From: Halanaerobiales bacterium
GTDB taxonomy: Bacteria > Bacillota > Halanaerobiia > Halanaerobiales > DTU029
DNA: 64,000 nt
Reading direction: 5' to 3'
Assembly: GCA_022360715.1 (NCBI GenBank)
Contig: JAKSCG010000050.1
Span: 19,762-83,761, forward strand
Both the position numbers and the translations under genes were made by a program. Below the pieces are notes generated by a model. The model was not told the origin of the DNA, did no database searches, and worked only from the letters and a program-made list of their open reading frames with translations. Below, piece after piece: positions 1 through 8,658 of this stretch. How positions within the stretch are numbered: the stretch's first letter is position 1; each line of letters begins with the position of its first letter.

Positions 1-636
1 GGGACCTCTTTTTAACATCACCGGTTTTTTAGTCTTGCCCAGTTCCCGTAACAACAGAAAATTTTGCATGTTCCGCGCCCCGATTTGATAAATATCGGCA
101 TATTTTCCGACTAATTCGACATCCCGGGGATCAACTACTTCGGTAATCACCTGTAAATCTGTTGCTGCTGCCGCCCTTTTCATCATTTTTAAGCCCTCTT
201 CCTGCAATCCCTGAAAACTATAGGGTGATGTACGAGGTTTAAATGCACCCCCCCGTAAGATCTGGGCCCCCCCTGCTTTAACCGCCCGGGCGGTACTGAT
301 TACTTGCTCCTCACTCTCAATGGCACAAGGGCCGGCGATCAAAACTATATTCTGTCCCCCGATGGTTACCTTATCCCCAATCTTTATTGTTGTATTCTCA
401 TTTTTGAAAGTTCTACCGGCCAGTTTATACGGTTCCATGATCGGGATCATTTTATCAATCCCCTGGTAAGCACCCAATGACTCAATTAATTCTTCCCGGT
501 TATGAATACCGATAATACCGATGATCATTTTCTCGACTCCCTGGGAGGGGTGGGGGGTATAACCAAGCTCCTTAATTCGGGCAATCACCTTATTAATATC
601 TTGTTCCCTGGCATTATCTTTCATTACTACGATCAT
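1..636 (-). CDS. aroF: 3-deoxy-7-phosphoheptulonate (DAHP) synthase, partial
   Basis: First 212 codons; the gene continues past the left edge of the window. DAHP synthase condenses phosphoenolpyruvate and erythrose-4-phosphate, the first step of the shikimate pathway. The N-terminal ~70 residues form a small ferredoxin-like regulatory domain typical of the AroF/AroA-beta class, followed by the barrel with the family signatures IAGPCAIES and RGGAFKPRTSPYSFQG and then the KPVMLKRG strand at the edge. The ATG follows the aroH stop directly (TAAATG) with a GGAGA Shine-Dalgarno inside the end of aroH, so the two genes are co-transcribed. The identification is clear from motifs; only the C-terminus is unseen. 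Confidence 0.95.
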   Translation of the reverse strand, partial: MIVVMKDNAREQDINKVIARIKELGYTPHPSQGVEKMIIGIIGIHNREELIESLGAYQGIDKMIPIMEPYKLAGRTFKNENTTIKIGDKVTIGGQNIVLIAGPCAIESEEQVISTARAVKAGGAQILRGGAFKPRTSPYSFQGLQEEGLKMMKRAAAATDLQVITEVVDPRDVELVGKYADIYQIGARNMQNFLLLRELGKTKKPVMLKRGP

Positions 637-1026
637 TTAACTCATCTCTCCTTTGCTATCCTCAGTCTGACTACAGACCAAATCTGGTCTTAGTATTCTG
701 GCTCCTTTTAAATATACATTTTTAAGCTCGTCCGGCCGACAATCCCGATTTATATGAACCAACACCCGGATACACATTTTTAAAGAATCGACTACCGCCA
801 TTTCCTGGAGACAGAGTAAAGGTACAGCCGCCAGCCCTAGCTGTCGGGCCGCCAAGGCCGGATAAACCCGGTCCAGGTCGGAGGTGCTGGTAAATAAAAT
901 ACTCACCAACTCTTTTTCCGTTAATTGATTTAGCTCCATGATCTGCTCCAGCAATTGCTCGGTTGCCCTAAGGATTGCCGGTCGGGAATTTTCTTCTACA
1001 GTTATCGCTCCTCTGATTCCTCGCAT
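637..1026 (-). CDS. aroH: Chorismate mutase, AroH type
   Basis: 129 residues, matching the ~127-residue trimeric AroH family of Bacillus. It rearranges chorismate to prephenate on the way to phenylalanine and tyrosine. Residues corresponding to the known active site are present: Arg in MRGIRGA, Glu in LQEMAV, Arg in MCIRVLVHIN and Tyr in VYLKGA. It lies immediately upstream of the DAHP synthase gene, so a committed aromatic pair is made from one message. The last ~12 residues are a short charged tail. No aroH-specific regulator is seen, but a hairpin lies in the leader. Confidence 0.95.
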   Translation of the reverse strand: MRGIRGAITVEENSRPAILRATEQLLEQIMELNQLTEKELVSILFTSTSDLDRVYPALAARQLGLAAVPLLCLQEMAVVDSLKMCIRVLVHINRDCRPDELKNVYLKGARILRPDLVCSQTEDSKGEMS

Positions 1027-1045
1027 TTAATCGCTCACCTCAAAA

Positions 1046-1092
1046 AGTTTAACACCCGCAAATAGCAGCGTTCACTACTCAGGGTGTTTTAA
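1046..1092 (-). terminator. Hairpin between the 158-aa gene and aroH (terminator or attenuator)
   Basis: AACACCC at 1051-1057 pairs with GGGTGTT at 1082-1088. On the minus strand the right arm is followed by AAAC and five T. It could end transcription from the fab-rnc operon or act as an attenuator before aroH-aroF. No leader peptide is evident. Confidence 0.4.
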
Positions 1093-1146
1093 TTTTAACC
1101 ATTTTACCACATTTAATATCTTTTAGCAACTAAAAATTCCGCACCA

Positions 1147-1623
1147 TTATACTTGACCGTAGAAACGAACGACTCCTAATACTTTTTCTTCGCGATAGCT
1201 GCGAAACTGCTTACCGGGTGCCCAGGTATTAATATTGGCCGATAAAGCGGTAATTTCAAACCAGAGTGCTTGTGAATAATAACTTGTATCCAGCGATATT
1301 AAATCCCCTTCTTTTACTTTTATTCTTACTACACCCTGCCTAAAGTTTGCTACCCTTTCTCCGTTTTTAAGCAGCCACACTTGAGGTAGAGAAAGATCCT
1401 GGAGGAGGTCAACAGTTAGATAGGCCGCTTCAGTCGGGAGCGGTTGGGTCACTTCAACAACCCTTTCTTGATTTAACCAACTGCGAGCCGTGACTTCCAG
1501 CTCTTTGATGCGTTGATAAGCCACCTCATTTTTCATTAAAAATTGTGTACTGATCAGAATAATCAGGATAATTACCAGCAGGTTGATCAAAAAACCCTCC
1601 ACTTTTCGGAAAAAACTGTTCAC
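1147..1623 (-). CDS. Membrane-anchored hypothetical protein
   Basis: 158 residues; I do not recognise the family. Residues ~11-31 form one hydrophobic N-terminal segment, followed by a short helical stretch and a ~100-residue part rich in alternating hydrophobic residues (likely beta), so a small extracytoplasmic domain anchored by one helix is the simplest reading. The start is GTG with a GGGGGTG Shine-Dalgarno 7 nt upstream. It follows rnc in the same direction after a 67-bp gap that can fold into a long hairpin, so it may be the last gene of the fab-rnc operon. Function unknown. Confidence 0.75.
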   Translation of the reverse strand: MNSFFRKVEGFLINLLVIILIILISTQFLMKNEVAYQRIKELEVTARSWLNQERVVEVTQPLPTEAAYLTVDLLQDLSLPQVWLLKNGERVANFRQGVVRIKVKEGDLISLDTSYYSQALWFEITALSANINTWAPGKQFRSYREEKVLGVVRFYGQV

Positions 1624-1635
1624 AACAAAACACCC

Positions 1636-1684
1636 CCGGATAATTTTAATATATCTTTATGAAAAAGATAGATAAAATATCCCC
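1636..1684 (-). other. Long intergenic hairpin downstream of rnc
   Basis: Three stacked helices are visible: GGATA (1638-1642) with TATCC (1678-1682), TTTTA (1644-1648) with TAAAA (1673-1677), and TATCTTT (1652-1658) with AAAGATA (1664-1670). There is no T-run, so a processing or stability element, possibly an RNase III target, is more likely than a terminator. Confidence 0.5.
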
Positions 1685-1690
1685 GGAGGT

Positions 1691-2401
1691 TTATAATTCC
1701 CCTAATTTTTTCAGGGCAGCCCGGGCGGCCTTCTGTTCGGCTTCTTTTTTACTGCTGCCTTCTCCCCGGCCCAGGCTTTCCTGATTATATTTAGCCTCGA
1801 TCGTAAATAATTTATTATGGTCAGGGCCGGTTTCTTTGATCACCGAATATTCCGGCCGCTGATCACTGTTTCTCTGTAACATCTCCTGGAGTTGGGTTTT
1901 ATAATCCAGGATATAATTACCTTTTTCTACCTCGCCGATTATATCGGCAAAAAGGTTAATGATAAAATCTTTGGTATATTTAAAACCCTGATCAAGATAA
2001 ACACAACCAAAGATGGCTTCCATCGTATCAGCCAATAAAGAGTCCCGCTTTCTTCCGCCGGTTATTTCCTCTCCCTTTCCCAGGAAAAGAAACTCACCGA
2101 GCCCCAGGCTTCTGGCTTTCAGGGCCAGGATCGGTTCACTGACGATGACTGAACGCATTTTGGCCAGCTCCCCTTCCGGATAATCGGGAAAATTATGGAA
2201 GATATAGGTGCTAATAATAATACTCAGCACCGAATCACCCAGAAATTCAAGCCGTTCATTATCCTTTAAATTTAATCCGATATTTTCATAGCGAAAGGAT
2301 TTATGGATTAGGGCCCGCTGCAAAAGGGTTTGATCCTTCAGGCTGATCTTTAATTTTCTTTGCAGCCCGGCCAGCAACCCTTTATTGACTAATACTGCCA
2401 T
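1691..2401 (-). CDS. rnc: Ribonuclease III
   Basis: Cuts double-stranded RNA in rRNA and mRNA maturation. 236 residues. The catalytic domain carries the signature NERLEFLGDSVL (residues ~48-59) and the second acidic motif DTMEAIFG near residue 125; a C-terminal double-stranded-RNA-binding domain occupies ~163-232, ending in the typical KKEAEQKAARAALKKL helix. All metal-binding acids of the family appear present. It sits 17 nt after fabF. The usual Bacillota neighbours smc and ftsY do not follow here; a small membrane protein and the aromatic genes do. Confidence 0.97.
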   Translation of the reverse strand: MAVLVNKGLLAGLQRKLKISLKDQTLLQRALIHKSFRYENIGLNLKDNERLEFLGDSVLSIIISTYIFHNFPDYPEGELAKMRSVIVSEPILALKARSLGLGEFLFLGKGEEITGGRKRDSLLADTMEAIFGCVYLDQGFKYTKDFIINLFADIIGEVEKGNYILDYKTQLQEMLQRNSDQRPEYSVIKETGPDHNKLFTIEAKYNQESLGRGEGSSKKEAEQKAARAALKKLGEL

Positions 2402-2418
2402 TACTTTTCTCCTTATCT

Positions 2419-3657
2419 TTAGTGCTTACCTAAAACTAAACAAGCATTCTGACCCCCAAAACCAAAAGAGTTGGTCATAACATACTGCAAATCCCGAACA
2501 TCTCTGGCTTGATTTGGCACATAATCCAGGTCACAATCGGGATCAGGGTTTTCATAGTTGATCGTCGGTGGGACGATTCCCTTGTTAATACCCAAAGCAG
2601 ATATTACTGTCTCTACTCCGCCCGCTGCCCCTAACATATGCCCGGTCATTGATTTAGTCGAACTGACCATCAATTTATCGGCATGACCGGCAAAAACCCT
2701 TCTAATCGCGATTGATTCATTTTTATCATTAAGGGGAGTTGAAGTACCATGGGCGTTAATATAATCGACATCTTCCCGATCGATCCTGGCCTTAGCAATT
2801 GCCATCTGCATGGCCCGTTGGGCCCCCTCACCCTCGGGGGCAGGTTGGGTAATATGATAAGCATCGGCGGAGACCCCATAACCGAGTACTTCCGCATAAA
2901 TCCTGGCCCCTCTTTGACGGGCATAGTCTAATTCTTCAATTATTACAATTCCACAACCCTCGCCAATCACAAATCCGTCTCGTTCGGCATCAAAAGGACG
3001 ACTGGCCCTTTCCGGTTGCTCATTACTGGTGGTTAAGGCTTTCATCGATGAAAAACCGGCAACCGCTACCGGAGTAATCGAGGCTTCAGTCCCCCCGGCA
3101 ATCATCACCCGGGCATCACCCCTTTTGATTATCTCCATCGCCTCACCGATTGCACTATTCCCGGAGGCACATGCTGTAACCGTATTAATATTCGGACCCC
3201 TGGCTCCGGTATCGATCGCCACCTGTCCGGAAGCCATATTCGAGATCATCATCGGAATAAAGAACGGACTTACCCTTTTGGGACCTTTTTTAATTAATTT
3301 CCCGATTTGGTCTTCCAATACCTCGATCCCGCCAATACCCGAACCGACTGCAACCCCCACCTGATCAGCCACCTGATCATCTATTACTAAACCAGCATCT
3401 TTGATTGCTGCTCGCGCTGTAATCACCGCGTACTGTGTAAAAAGAGCCAATCTTTTTGCTTCCTTATTGTCAATATATTTTTCCGCTTTATAATCACTGA
3501 TTTCTGCCCCGATTTTACTGGGGTATCCTGCTGTATCGAATTTCTCGATCTTTTTGATCCCTGATTTACCACTTATTATATTATTCCAGAATTCTTCTAT
3601 TTCCATACCCAGGGAAGTTAAAACTCCCAGTCCAGTTATAACAACACGCTTACTCAT
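2419..3657 (-). CDS. fabF: Beta-ketoacyl-ACP synthase II
   Basis: Elongating condensing enzyme of type II fatty-acid synthesis: acyl-enzyme plus malonyl-ACP gives beta-ketoacyl-ACP. 412 residues, normal length. The nucleophile Cys163 lies in TACASGNSAIG, and the two catalytic histidines are in NAHGTSTPLND and TKSMTGHMLGAAG. It follows acpP in the same operon, separated by a 113-bp gap that holds a strong 10-bp hairpin and a clear Shine-Dalgarno, so its dose relative to ACP may be set after transcription. Confidence 0.97.
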   Translation of the reverse strand: MSKRVVITGLGVLTSLGMEIEEFWNNIISGKSGIKKIEKFDTAGYPSKIGAEISDYKAEKYIDNKEAKRLALFTQYAVITARAAIKDAGLVIDDQVADQVGVAVGSGIGGIEVLEDQIGKLIKKGPKRVSPFFIPMMISNMASGQVAIDTGARGPNINTVTACASGNSAIGEAMEIIKRGDARVMIAGGTEASITPVAVAGFSSMKALTTSNEQPERASRPFDAERDGFVIGEGCGIVIIEELDYARQRGARIYAEVLGYGVSADAYHITQPAPEGEGAQRAMQMAIAKARIDREDVDYINAHGTSTPLNDKNESIAIRRVFAGHADKLMVSSTKSMTGHMLGAAGGVETVISALGINKGIVPPTINYENPDPDCDLDYVPNQARDVRDLQYVMTNSFGFGGQNACLVLGKH

Positions 3658-3715
3658 CTTATTCCTCCCTTCAAATCTGAAAACCTTGCTAATTGATAAG
3701 GTTTAAATGATTAGA

Positions 3716-3756
3716 TTAAGGCCCCGTCTAACCGGTAAATAAAACAGGGGCCTTAA
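3716..3756 (-). other. Intercistronic stem-loop between acpP and fabF
   Basis: TTAAGGCCCC (3716-3725) pairs perfectly with GGGGCCTTAA (3747-3756) around a 21-nt loop. There is no T-run in the transcribed direction, so it is not a simple terminator. It would form the 3' end of a stable acpP message or dampen read-through into fabF. Confidence 0.65.
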
Positions 3757-3770
3757 TTATATTGAGAGTT

Positions 3771-4004
3771 TTAGAGATTTTCCTCGATGTAATCTACGGC
3801 ATCCTGAACGGTTTTTATTTTTTCAGCATCTTCATCCGGAATTTCAATATCAAACTCATTCTCGAAAGCCATAACTAGTTCCACTACATCCAGAGAATCA
3901 GCTCCCAGATCATCTATAAATGATGCCTCAGGTGTAACTTCTTCAGGATCAACGCCCAGTTCCTCCACAACTATTCCGATTACACTTTCAAATACATTTT
4001 CCAT
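3771..4004 (-). CDS. acpP: Acyl carrier protein
   Basis: 77 residues, very acidic. Carries the growing acyl chain on a phosphopantetheine attached to Ser37 in the DSL motif (context [10 protein letters not shown]). An upstream in-frame GTG exists at 4022, but its six codons are the Shine-Dalgarno itself (AAAGGGGGTG), which sits 5-6 nt before the ATG at 4004; the ATG is therefore the real start. It follows fabG closely and precedes fabF, the standard order. Confidence 0.97.
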   Translation of the reverse strand: MENVFESVIGIVVEELGVDPEEVTPEASFIDDLGADSLDVVELVMAFENEFDIEIPDEDAEKIKTVQDAVDYIEENL

Positions 4005-4018
4005 TTTTTCACCCCCTT

Positions 4019-4768
4019 TCACATGACCATTCCGCCATCAACATTGATAACCTGACCGGTTATATAATCTGCCTGTGCTGAAGCCAGAAAACAGATTAAA
4101 TCGGCTACATCGGCCGGCTGACCGAGCCGTTTGAGCGGAATGGCATTAAATAATTTTTCCCGGGCTGTTTCGGGCAGATTTTCAGTCATCTGCGACTCAA
4201 TAAATCCCGGTGCAACAGCATTGGCCGTTATTCCGCGCTTAGCAAGCTCTTTAGCGGTAGTTTTGGTTAAGCCGATCACACCTGCTTTCGCCGCTGAATA
4301 ATTGGCCTGACCCGGATTACCGATAATCCCTACCACCGAAGTAATATTAATTATTTTTCCGTATTTCTGCTTAATCATCTGACCGGTTACCGCTTTGGTA
4401 CAATTAAAGACCCCGGTTAGATTGACATTAATGACGGCCTCCCAGTCACTTTCCTTCATCCTTAATAATAAACTATCCCTGGTTATTCCGGCATTATTTA
4501 CTAGTATATCCAGGCGGCCGAATTCCTTAACCACTTTTTTTATCAACTCTTCCGTATCTGCTAAAACGGCCACATTAGCTTCACAGGCGATTGCTTTCCT
4601 CCCCAGTTCTTTAATCCTGGCGACAACTGCTTCCGCATTTTCTTTTTCTGCTTCAAAAGGGTAATTAATAATAAGATCAGCACCATTTTCCGCCATTTTA
4701 AGGGCAGTAGTTGCGCCGATCCCTCTCGAACTGCCTGTGATCAGAGCAACCTTACCGTTTAAATTCAT
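4019..4768 (-). CDS. fabG: 3-oxoacyl-ACP reductase
   Basis: NADPH-dependent short-chain dehydrogenase that reduces beta-ketoacyl-ACP. 249 residues. TGSSRGIG nucleotide-binding loop at residues 11-18, NNAG at 91-94, and the catalytic Ser144, Tyr157, Lys161 set in order. The C-terminus ends in the typical [12 protein letters not shown]. Two bases separate its start from the fabD stop, so translation is probably coupled. Confidence 0.97.
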   Translation of the reverse strand: MNLNGKVALITGSSRGIGATTALKMAENGADLIINYPFEAEKENAEAVVARIKELGRKAIACEANVAVLADTEELIKKVVKEFGRLDILVNNAGITRDSLLLRMKESDWEAVINVNLTGVFNCTKAVTGQMIKQKYGKIINITSVVGIIGNPGQANYSAAKAGVIGLTKTTAKELAKRGITANAVAPGFIESQMTENLPETAREKLFNAIPLKRLGQPADVADLICFLASAQADYITGQVINVDGGMVM

Positions 4769-4770
4769 TA

Positions 4771-5712
4771 CTACTTCCCCCTGACTTGCATTTTTTCCAA
4801 TAATTTTTCCAGCCCGTTTAGATCTTCGACATGCTCGGCGGCAAGTGAACGGTTGATTCGCCGGAGCAGGCTCTTTAAAACCTTGCCCGGCCCCACTTCA
4901 ATAAAATATTCTACTCCATTCTCGACCATGGTATTAATCGTTTCTTCCCATCTAACACTTGAGGTCAATTGCTGAATTAATAAATCCCTAATTTGTTCCG
5001 GGCTATCTTCAATTCCGGCAGTTACATTAGCCAGAAAGGCTATTTCCGGTTTTTTAAAGTCTACTTTGGCCAGCTCTTCCGCCAAGGAGTCCTCCGCCGG
5101 TTTCATTAATGAAGAATGGAAGGGCCCGCTGACCTCAAGCTCGATTGCCCGCTTGGCCTTGGCGGCAAGCGCAAGCTTAATCGCTGAGCGGACCGCAGCA
5201 ACTTCACCGGAGATTACAATCTGCTGGGGAGAATTATAGTTGGCAACCTCACAGATTCCGCTAACTTCCCGACAGATCTCCAGTATCTCCTCAACCGAGA
5301 GACCGATTATTGCGGCCATGGTCCCCTGGCCCGGTGGCAAGGCTTGATTCATTAATAGTCCTCTTTTTCGGACCAATTTCAGTCCGTCAGCAAATGATAA
5401 AACACCGGCCGCCGTCAGGGCAGTATATTCTCCCAGGCTATGACCGGCAACCATTGCCGGCTCTATTCCCCTGGCCCGGATTATTTGCTCCAGGATGATA
5501 CTGACCGTGTAAATCGCCGGCTGGGTATTTTGGGTATTATTTAGCTCTTTCTCCGGCCCTTCCAGACATATTTTTCTTAAATCGAGCTGTAAGACTTCTC
5601 CGGCCTGGTCCATTAATTGGGCGGCCAGTGCCGACTCGGCCAGTACTTCTCTCCCCATCCCGACATACTGAGAGCCCTGTCCGGGAAAGAGAAAAGCAAT
5701 CTTATTAGCCAT
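4771..5712 (-). CDS. fabD: Malonyl-CoA:ACP transacylase
   Basis: Moves malonyl from CoA to ACP to supply the condensing enzymes. 313 residues. N-terminal FPGQGSQYVGMG, nucleophile Ser92 in GHSLGEY, catalytic His near residue 198 in GPFHSSLM, and the C-terminal EVGPGKVL motif. It overlaps the fabK 3' end by 8 bp, consistent with tight coupling in the operon. Confidence 0.97.
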   Translation of the reverse strand: MANKIAFLFPGQGSQYVGMGREVLAESALAAQLMDQAGEVLQLDLRKICLEGPEKELNNTQNTQPAIYTVSIILEQIIRARGIEPAMVAGHSLGEYTALTAAGVLSFADGLKLVRKRGLLMNQALPPGQGTMAAIIGLSVEEILEICREVSGICEVANYNSPQQIVISGEVAAVRSAIKLALAAKAKRAIELEVSGPFHSSLMKPAEDSLAEELAKVDFKKPEIAFLANVTAGIEDSPEQIRDLLIQQLTSSVRWEETINTMVENGVEYFIEVGPGKVLKSLLRRINRSLAAEHVEDLNGLEKLLEKMQVRGK

Positions 5713-6655
5713 TATATTCCCCTCCCAACCGATTGATTATTTGTTCAGTCTCCTCAACAAGATCGGTGATAATCTCCTTAACTGTTTTTATATTATTAAT
5801 AATTCCGGTGCTCTGGCCAGCCATAACACTACCCTCGTTAACATTACCCTCGATCACAGCCAATCTCAATCTTCCTGCCCCCAATTCCTCGATCTCCTCT
5901 TTACTGGCCCCGCTTTTTTCCAGACGTTCGATCTCCCGGGTTAATTTGTTTCGTAAATTACGAACGGGATGACCGGTGGAGCGTCCGGTTACAACCGCAT
6001 CCCGATCCTTTGCCTTAATAATTGCTTCTTTAAAATTAGGATGAGCAGTACATTCCTCTGAACAGACAAAACGGGTTCCCAACTGGACACCCTGCGCACC
6101 TAACGCCAGGGCAGCTACTATTCCCCGGCCGTCGGCGATCCCACCGGCTGCTATAACCGGTATCTTTACCGCATCAACTATTTGCGGGATTAGAACCATG
6201 GTGGTTAGTTCACCAATATGACCACCGGCTTCATTCCCCTCAGCGATTAAACAATCGACCCCTAACTTCTCCATTCGCCTGGCCAGGGCCACGGAAGGAA
6301 CTACCGGAATAACCCTGGTCCCGACTTCCTTAAAAGCGGCAATATATTTTCCGGGATTTCCGGCCCCGGTAGTAACTACCGGCACCCTTTCTTCGATTAC
6401 CAGCTCAACTATTTCATCAACGAATGGAGATAATAACATAATATTGACGGCATAGGGTTTATCTGTCCTCTGTTTAACTTTGATGATCTCCTGCCTGACT
6501 AGATCAGCCGGGGCATTACCGGCTCCGATTACCCCGAGCCCACCGGCCTTACTAACTTCAGCAGCTAGTTCCCCAGTAGCAACCCAGGCCATTCCCCCTT
6601 GAATTATCGGGAAATCAATCCCCAAAATAGCGGTCAGTTGATTTTTTCGGCTCAT
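5705..6655 (-). CDS. fabK: Enoyl-ACP reductase II (FMN-dependent)
   Basis: Last reductive step of each elongation cycle, by a TIM-barrel flavoprotein unrelated to FabI. 316 residues. The N-terminal GIDFPIIQGGMAWVATGELAAEV, the EGNEAGGHIG phosphate/FMN motif and the AAGGIADGRG loop are typical of FabK and 2-nitropropane-dioxygenase-like proteins; its place between fabH and fabD decides for FabK. Organisms relying on FabK are naturally insensitive to triclosan (family knowledge). No fabI or fabL is seen in this window. Confidence 0.95.
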   Translation of the reverse strand: MSRKNQLTAILGIDFPIIQGGMAWVATGELAAEVSKAGGLGVIGAGNAPADLVRQEIIKVKQRTDKPYAVNIMLLSPFVDEIVELVIEERVPVVTTGAGNPGKYIAAFKEVGTRVIPVVPSVALARRMEKLGVDCLIAEGNEAGGHIGELTTMVLIPQIVDAVKIPVIAAGGIADGRGIVAALALGAQGVQLGTRFVCSEECTAHPNFKEAIIKAKDRDAVVTGRSTGHPVRNLRNKLTREIERLEKSGASKEEIEELGAGRLRLAVIEGNVNEGSVMAGQSTGIINNIKTVKEIITDLVEETEQIINRLGGEYNG

Positions 6656-7650
6656 GTTTTGACACCTTCATTCCACTCCATGACGGTAGAAGCCCAGGTC
6701 AGACCGGCTCCAAAAGCAACCAGTACGATGATATCACCGTTTTTGATTAATTCTCGTTGATGGGCTTCCAGCAGGGCGATCGGAACCGAAGCACTGGAGG
6801 TATTACCGTATTTGGCCAGATTAACAAAGACCTTTTCCCCGGGTAAGTTTAGTCTTTTCGCAGCTGCTTCGATTATTCTTGTATTAGCCTGATGGGGAAT
6901 TAATAAATCAACATCTTCGGGAAGCAGTCCGGCTTTAGCCAGCACATCAAGAGAAGCCTGCCCCATCGTCTTGACGGCAAACTTAAAAACCTGATTCCCT
7001 TCCATTTTAATAAAATGTTGTTTTTCGGCAATGGTCTTTTGGTTGGAGGGGTTAAGTGAGCCGCCTCCCGGCAGATAGAGCGATTTTGCCCCACTCCCGT
7101 CCGACCCTAATTCAAAAGCAAGCATCCCTCCCTGCTCAGTCGCTTGCAACACCGCTGCCCCTGCTCCATCCCCAAAAAGAACACAGGTATCCCGATCTTC
7201 CCAATCGGTTATTTTGGATAGGGTTTCTGAACCAACCACCAGGGCATTCGCATACATTCCGGTTTCAATAAATTGAGCAGCAACGGCTAGACCGTAGACA
7301 AAACCTGAACAGCCTGCTTCCAGATCAAAAGTAGCTGCTCCTACCGCCCCTAACTTTTCCTGAAGGATACAGGCCGTAGCCGGAAACAACATATCAGGAG
7401 TAACCGTGGCCACAATTATTAAATCTAACTTTTCCGCCGATAGTCCGGACATATCCAGGGCTTTTCTGGCAGCTTCAATCCCCATCTCGGAGCTGGTCAT
7501 CTCCCCTTCAACAATATGTCGCTCCTTAATGCCTACCCTTCTCGTAATCCACTCGTCGGTAGTATCAACCATCTTTTCCAGGTCAAAATTAGTCAAGACC
7601 TTTGGCGGGACATATTTCCCTAATCCGGTAATAGTTGCACGCCTAACCAT
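6652..7650 (-). CDS. fabH: Beta-ketoacyl-ACP synthase III
   Basis: Starts fatty-acid synthesis by condensing acyl-CoA with malonyl-ACP. About 332 residues. Nucleophile Cys114 in EAGCSGFVYGL, His in PHQANTRI and Asn in KYGNTSSASVPIAL complete the triad. An ATG four codons upstream is possible, but the ATG at 7650 has AAGGATGGTG six bases before it and gives the usual N-terminus. It overlaps the plsX end by 8 bp (ATGGTTAG). Confidence 0.96.
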   Translation of the reverse strand: MVRRATITGLGKYVPPKVLTNFDLEKMVDTTDEWITRRVGIKERHIVEGEMTSSEMGIEAARKALDMSGLSAEKLDLIIVATVTPDMLFPATACILQEKLGAVGAATFDLEAGCSGFVYGLAVAAQFIETGMYANALVVGSETLSKITDWEDRDTCVLFGDGAGAAVLQATEQGGMLAFELGSDGSGAKSLYLPGGGSLNPSNQKTIAEKQHFIKMEGNQVFKFAVKTMGQASLDVLAKAGLLPEDVDLLIPHQANTRIIEAAAKRLNLPGEKVFVNLAKYGNTSSASVPIALLEAHQRELIKNGDIIVLVAFGAGLTWASTVMEWNEGVKT

Positions 7651-8656
7651 TAATTTCACCATCCTTAATAATCTCTTCTTCGATAATATTTACTATTTTT
7701 CCAGCCGCAGTTTCTTTGGCAACCTTAATTGCATTTAAGATAGCAAGGGAATCAGAGCTGCCATGGCTGATAATAACAACACCATTTACTCCCAGCAGCG
7801 GGGCTCCGCCATACTGTCGATAATCAACTTTCTCCTTCATTTTTTTCAGATATGGTTTTAGCAAAAGCGCCCCCATTTTAGCCCGCCAGTTACTGTTAAG
7901 CATATTTTTGAGTAATTGAAAGATATATGATGCTACCCCTTCAGTTGTTTTAAGGATAATATTGCCGATAAAACCGTCACAGACCACCAGATCACAGCTA
8001 CCGTTAAAGATGTCGCGTCCTTCAACATTACCAATAAAATTAGTAATTTTCTGCTCACTTGTTAGTAGCTCATAAGTATCTTTAACCAGTTGTGTTCCTT
8101 TTTCCTTTTCCTCACCAATGCTTAATAAACCGACTCGTGGTCGGCTTTTTTTGATAACCTGTCGGGCATAAACCTGCCCCATTAAAGCATATTGCAATAA
8201 ATGCTCTGGCTTACTATCAATATTGGCCCCATTATCCATTACCATTGTCTGCCCGCCGGCGGAAGGGAAATTAATCAAAATCGAAGGGCGTTTAATCCCC
8301 TTTAGTCGACCTAAAATTAATAAACTTCCCGCCATAACCGCACCAGTATTCCCGGCCGAGATAAAAGCATCAGCCTCTTTTTCTTTGAGCAGTTTTAAAG
8401 CCTTGACCAGCGAAGAATCCCTTTTTTGACGGATAGCCTTACTAGGTGATTCATCCATTCCGATTACTTCAGCGGCATTAATGATGGTTATTCTTGCCGC
8501 TGAATAGTCCTTGCCGGCCAGTTCTTCTTTAAGTTCGGCTTCCCGCCCCACCAACAATAATTCAATATCATTATATTGCTGACTGGCCAGGATTGCTCCA
8601 GCAACAATTTCCCGGGGGGCCCTGTCTCCTCCCATTGCATCCAGGGCAATTCTCAT
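7643..8656 (-). CDS. plsX: Phosphate acyltransferase
   Basis: Makes acyl-phosphate from acyl-ACP, linking fatty-acid synthesis to phospholipid assembly. 337 residues, standard length. The N-terminus MRIALDAMGGDRAPREIV is diagnostic, as are the internal GNTGAVMAGSL and DGFIGNIILKTTEG segments. It sits directly after fapR, the conserved fapR-plsX pair of Bacillota, and its 3' end overlaps fabH. Confidence 0.97.
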   Translation of the reverse strand: MRIALDAMGGDRAPREIVAGAILASQQYNDIELLLVGREAELKEELAGKDYSAARITIINAAEVIGMDESPSKAIRQKRDSSLVKALKLLKEKEADAFISAGNTGAVMAGSLLILGRLKGIKRPSILINFPSAGGQTMVMDNGANIDSKPEHLLQYALMGQVYARQVIKKSRPRVGLLSIGEEKEKGTQLVKDTYELLTSEQKITNFIGNVEGRDIFNGSCDLVVCDGFIGNIILKTTEGVASYIFQLLKNMLNSNWRAKMGALLLKPYLKKMKEKVDYRQYGGAPLLGVNGVVIISHGSSDSLAILNAIKVAKETAAGKIVNIIEEEIIKDGEING

Positions 8657-8658
8657 TA

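Noticed and set aside
2670..3364. Alternate frames inside fabF on both strands
   Set aside because: Shadows of a clear fabF coding region.
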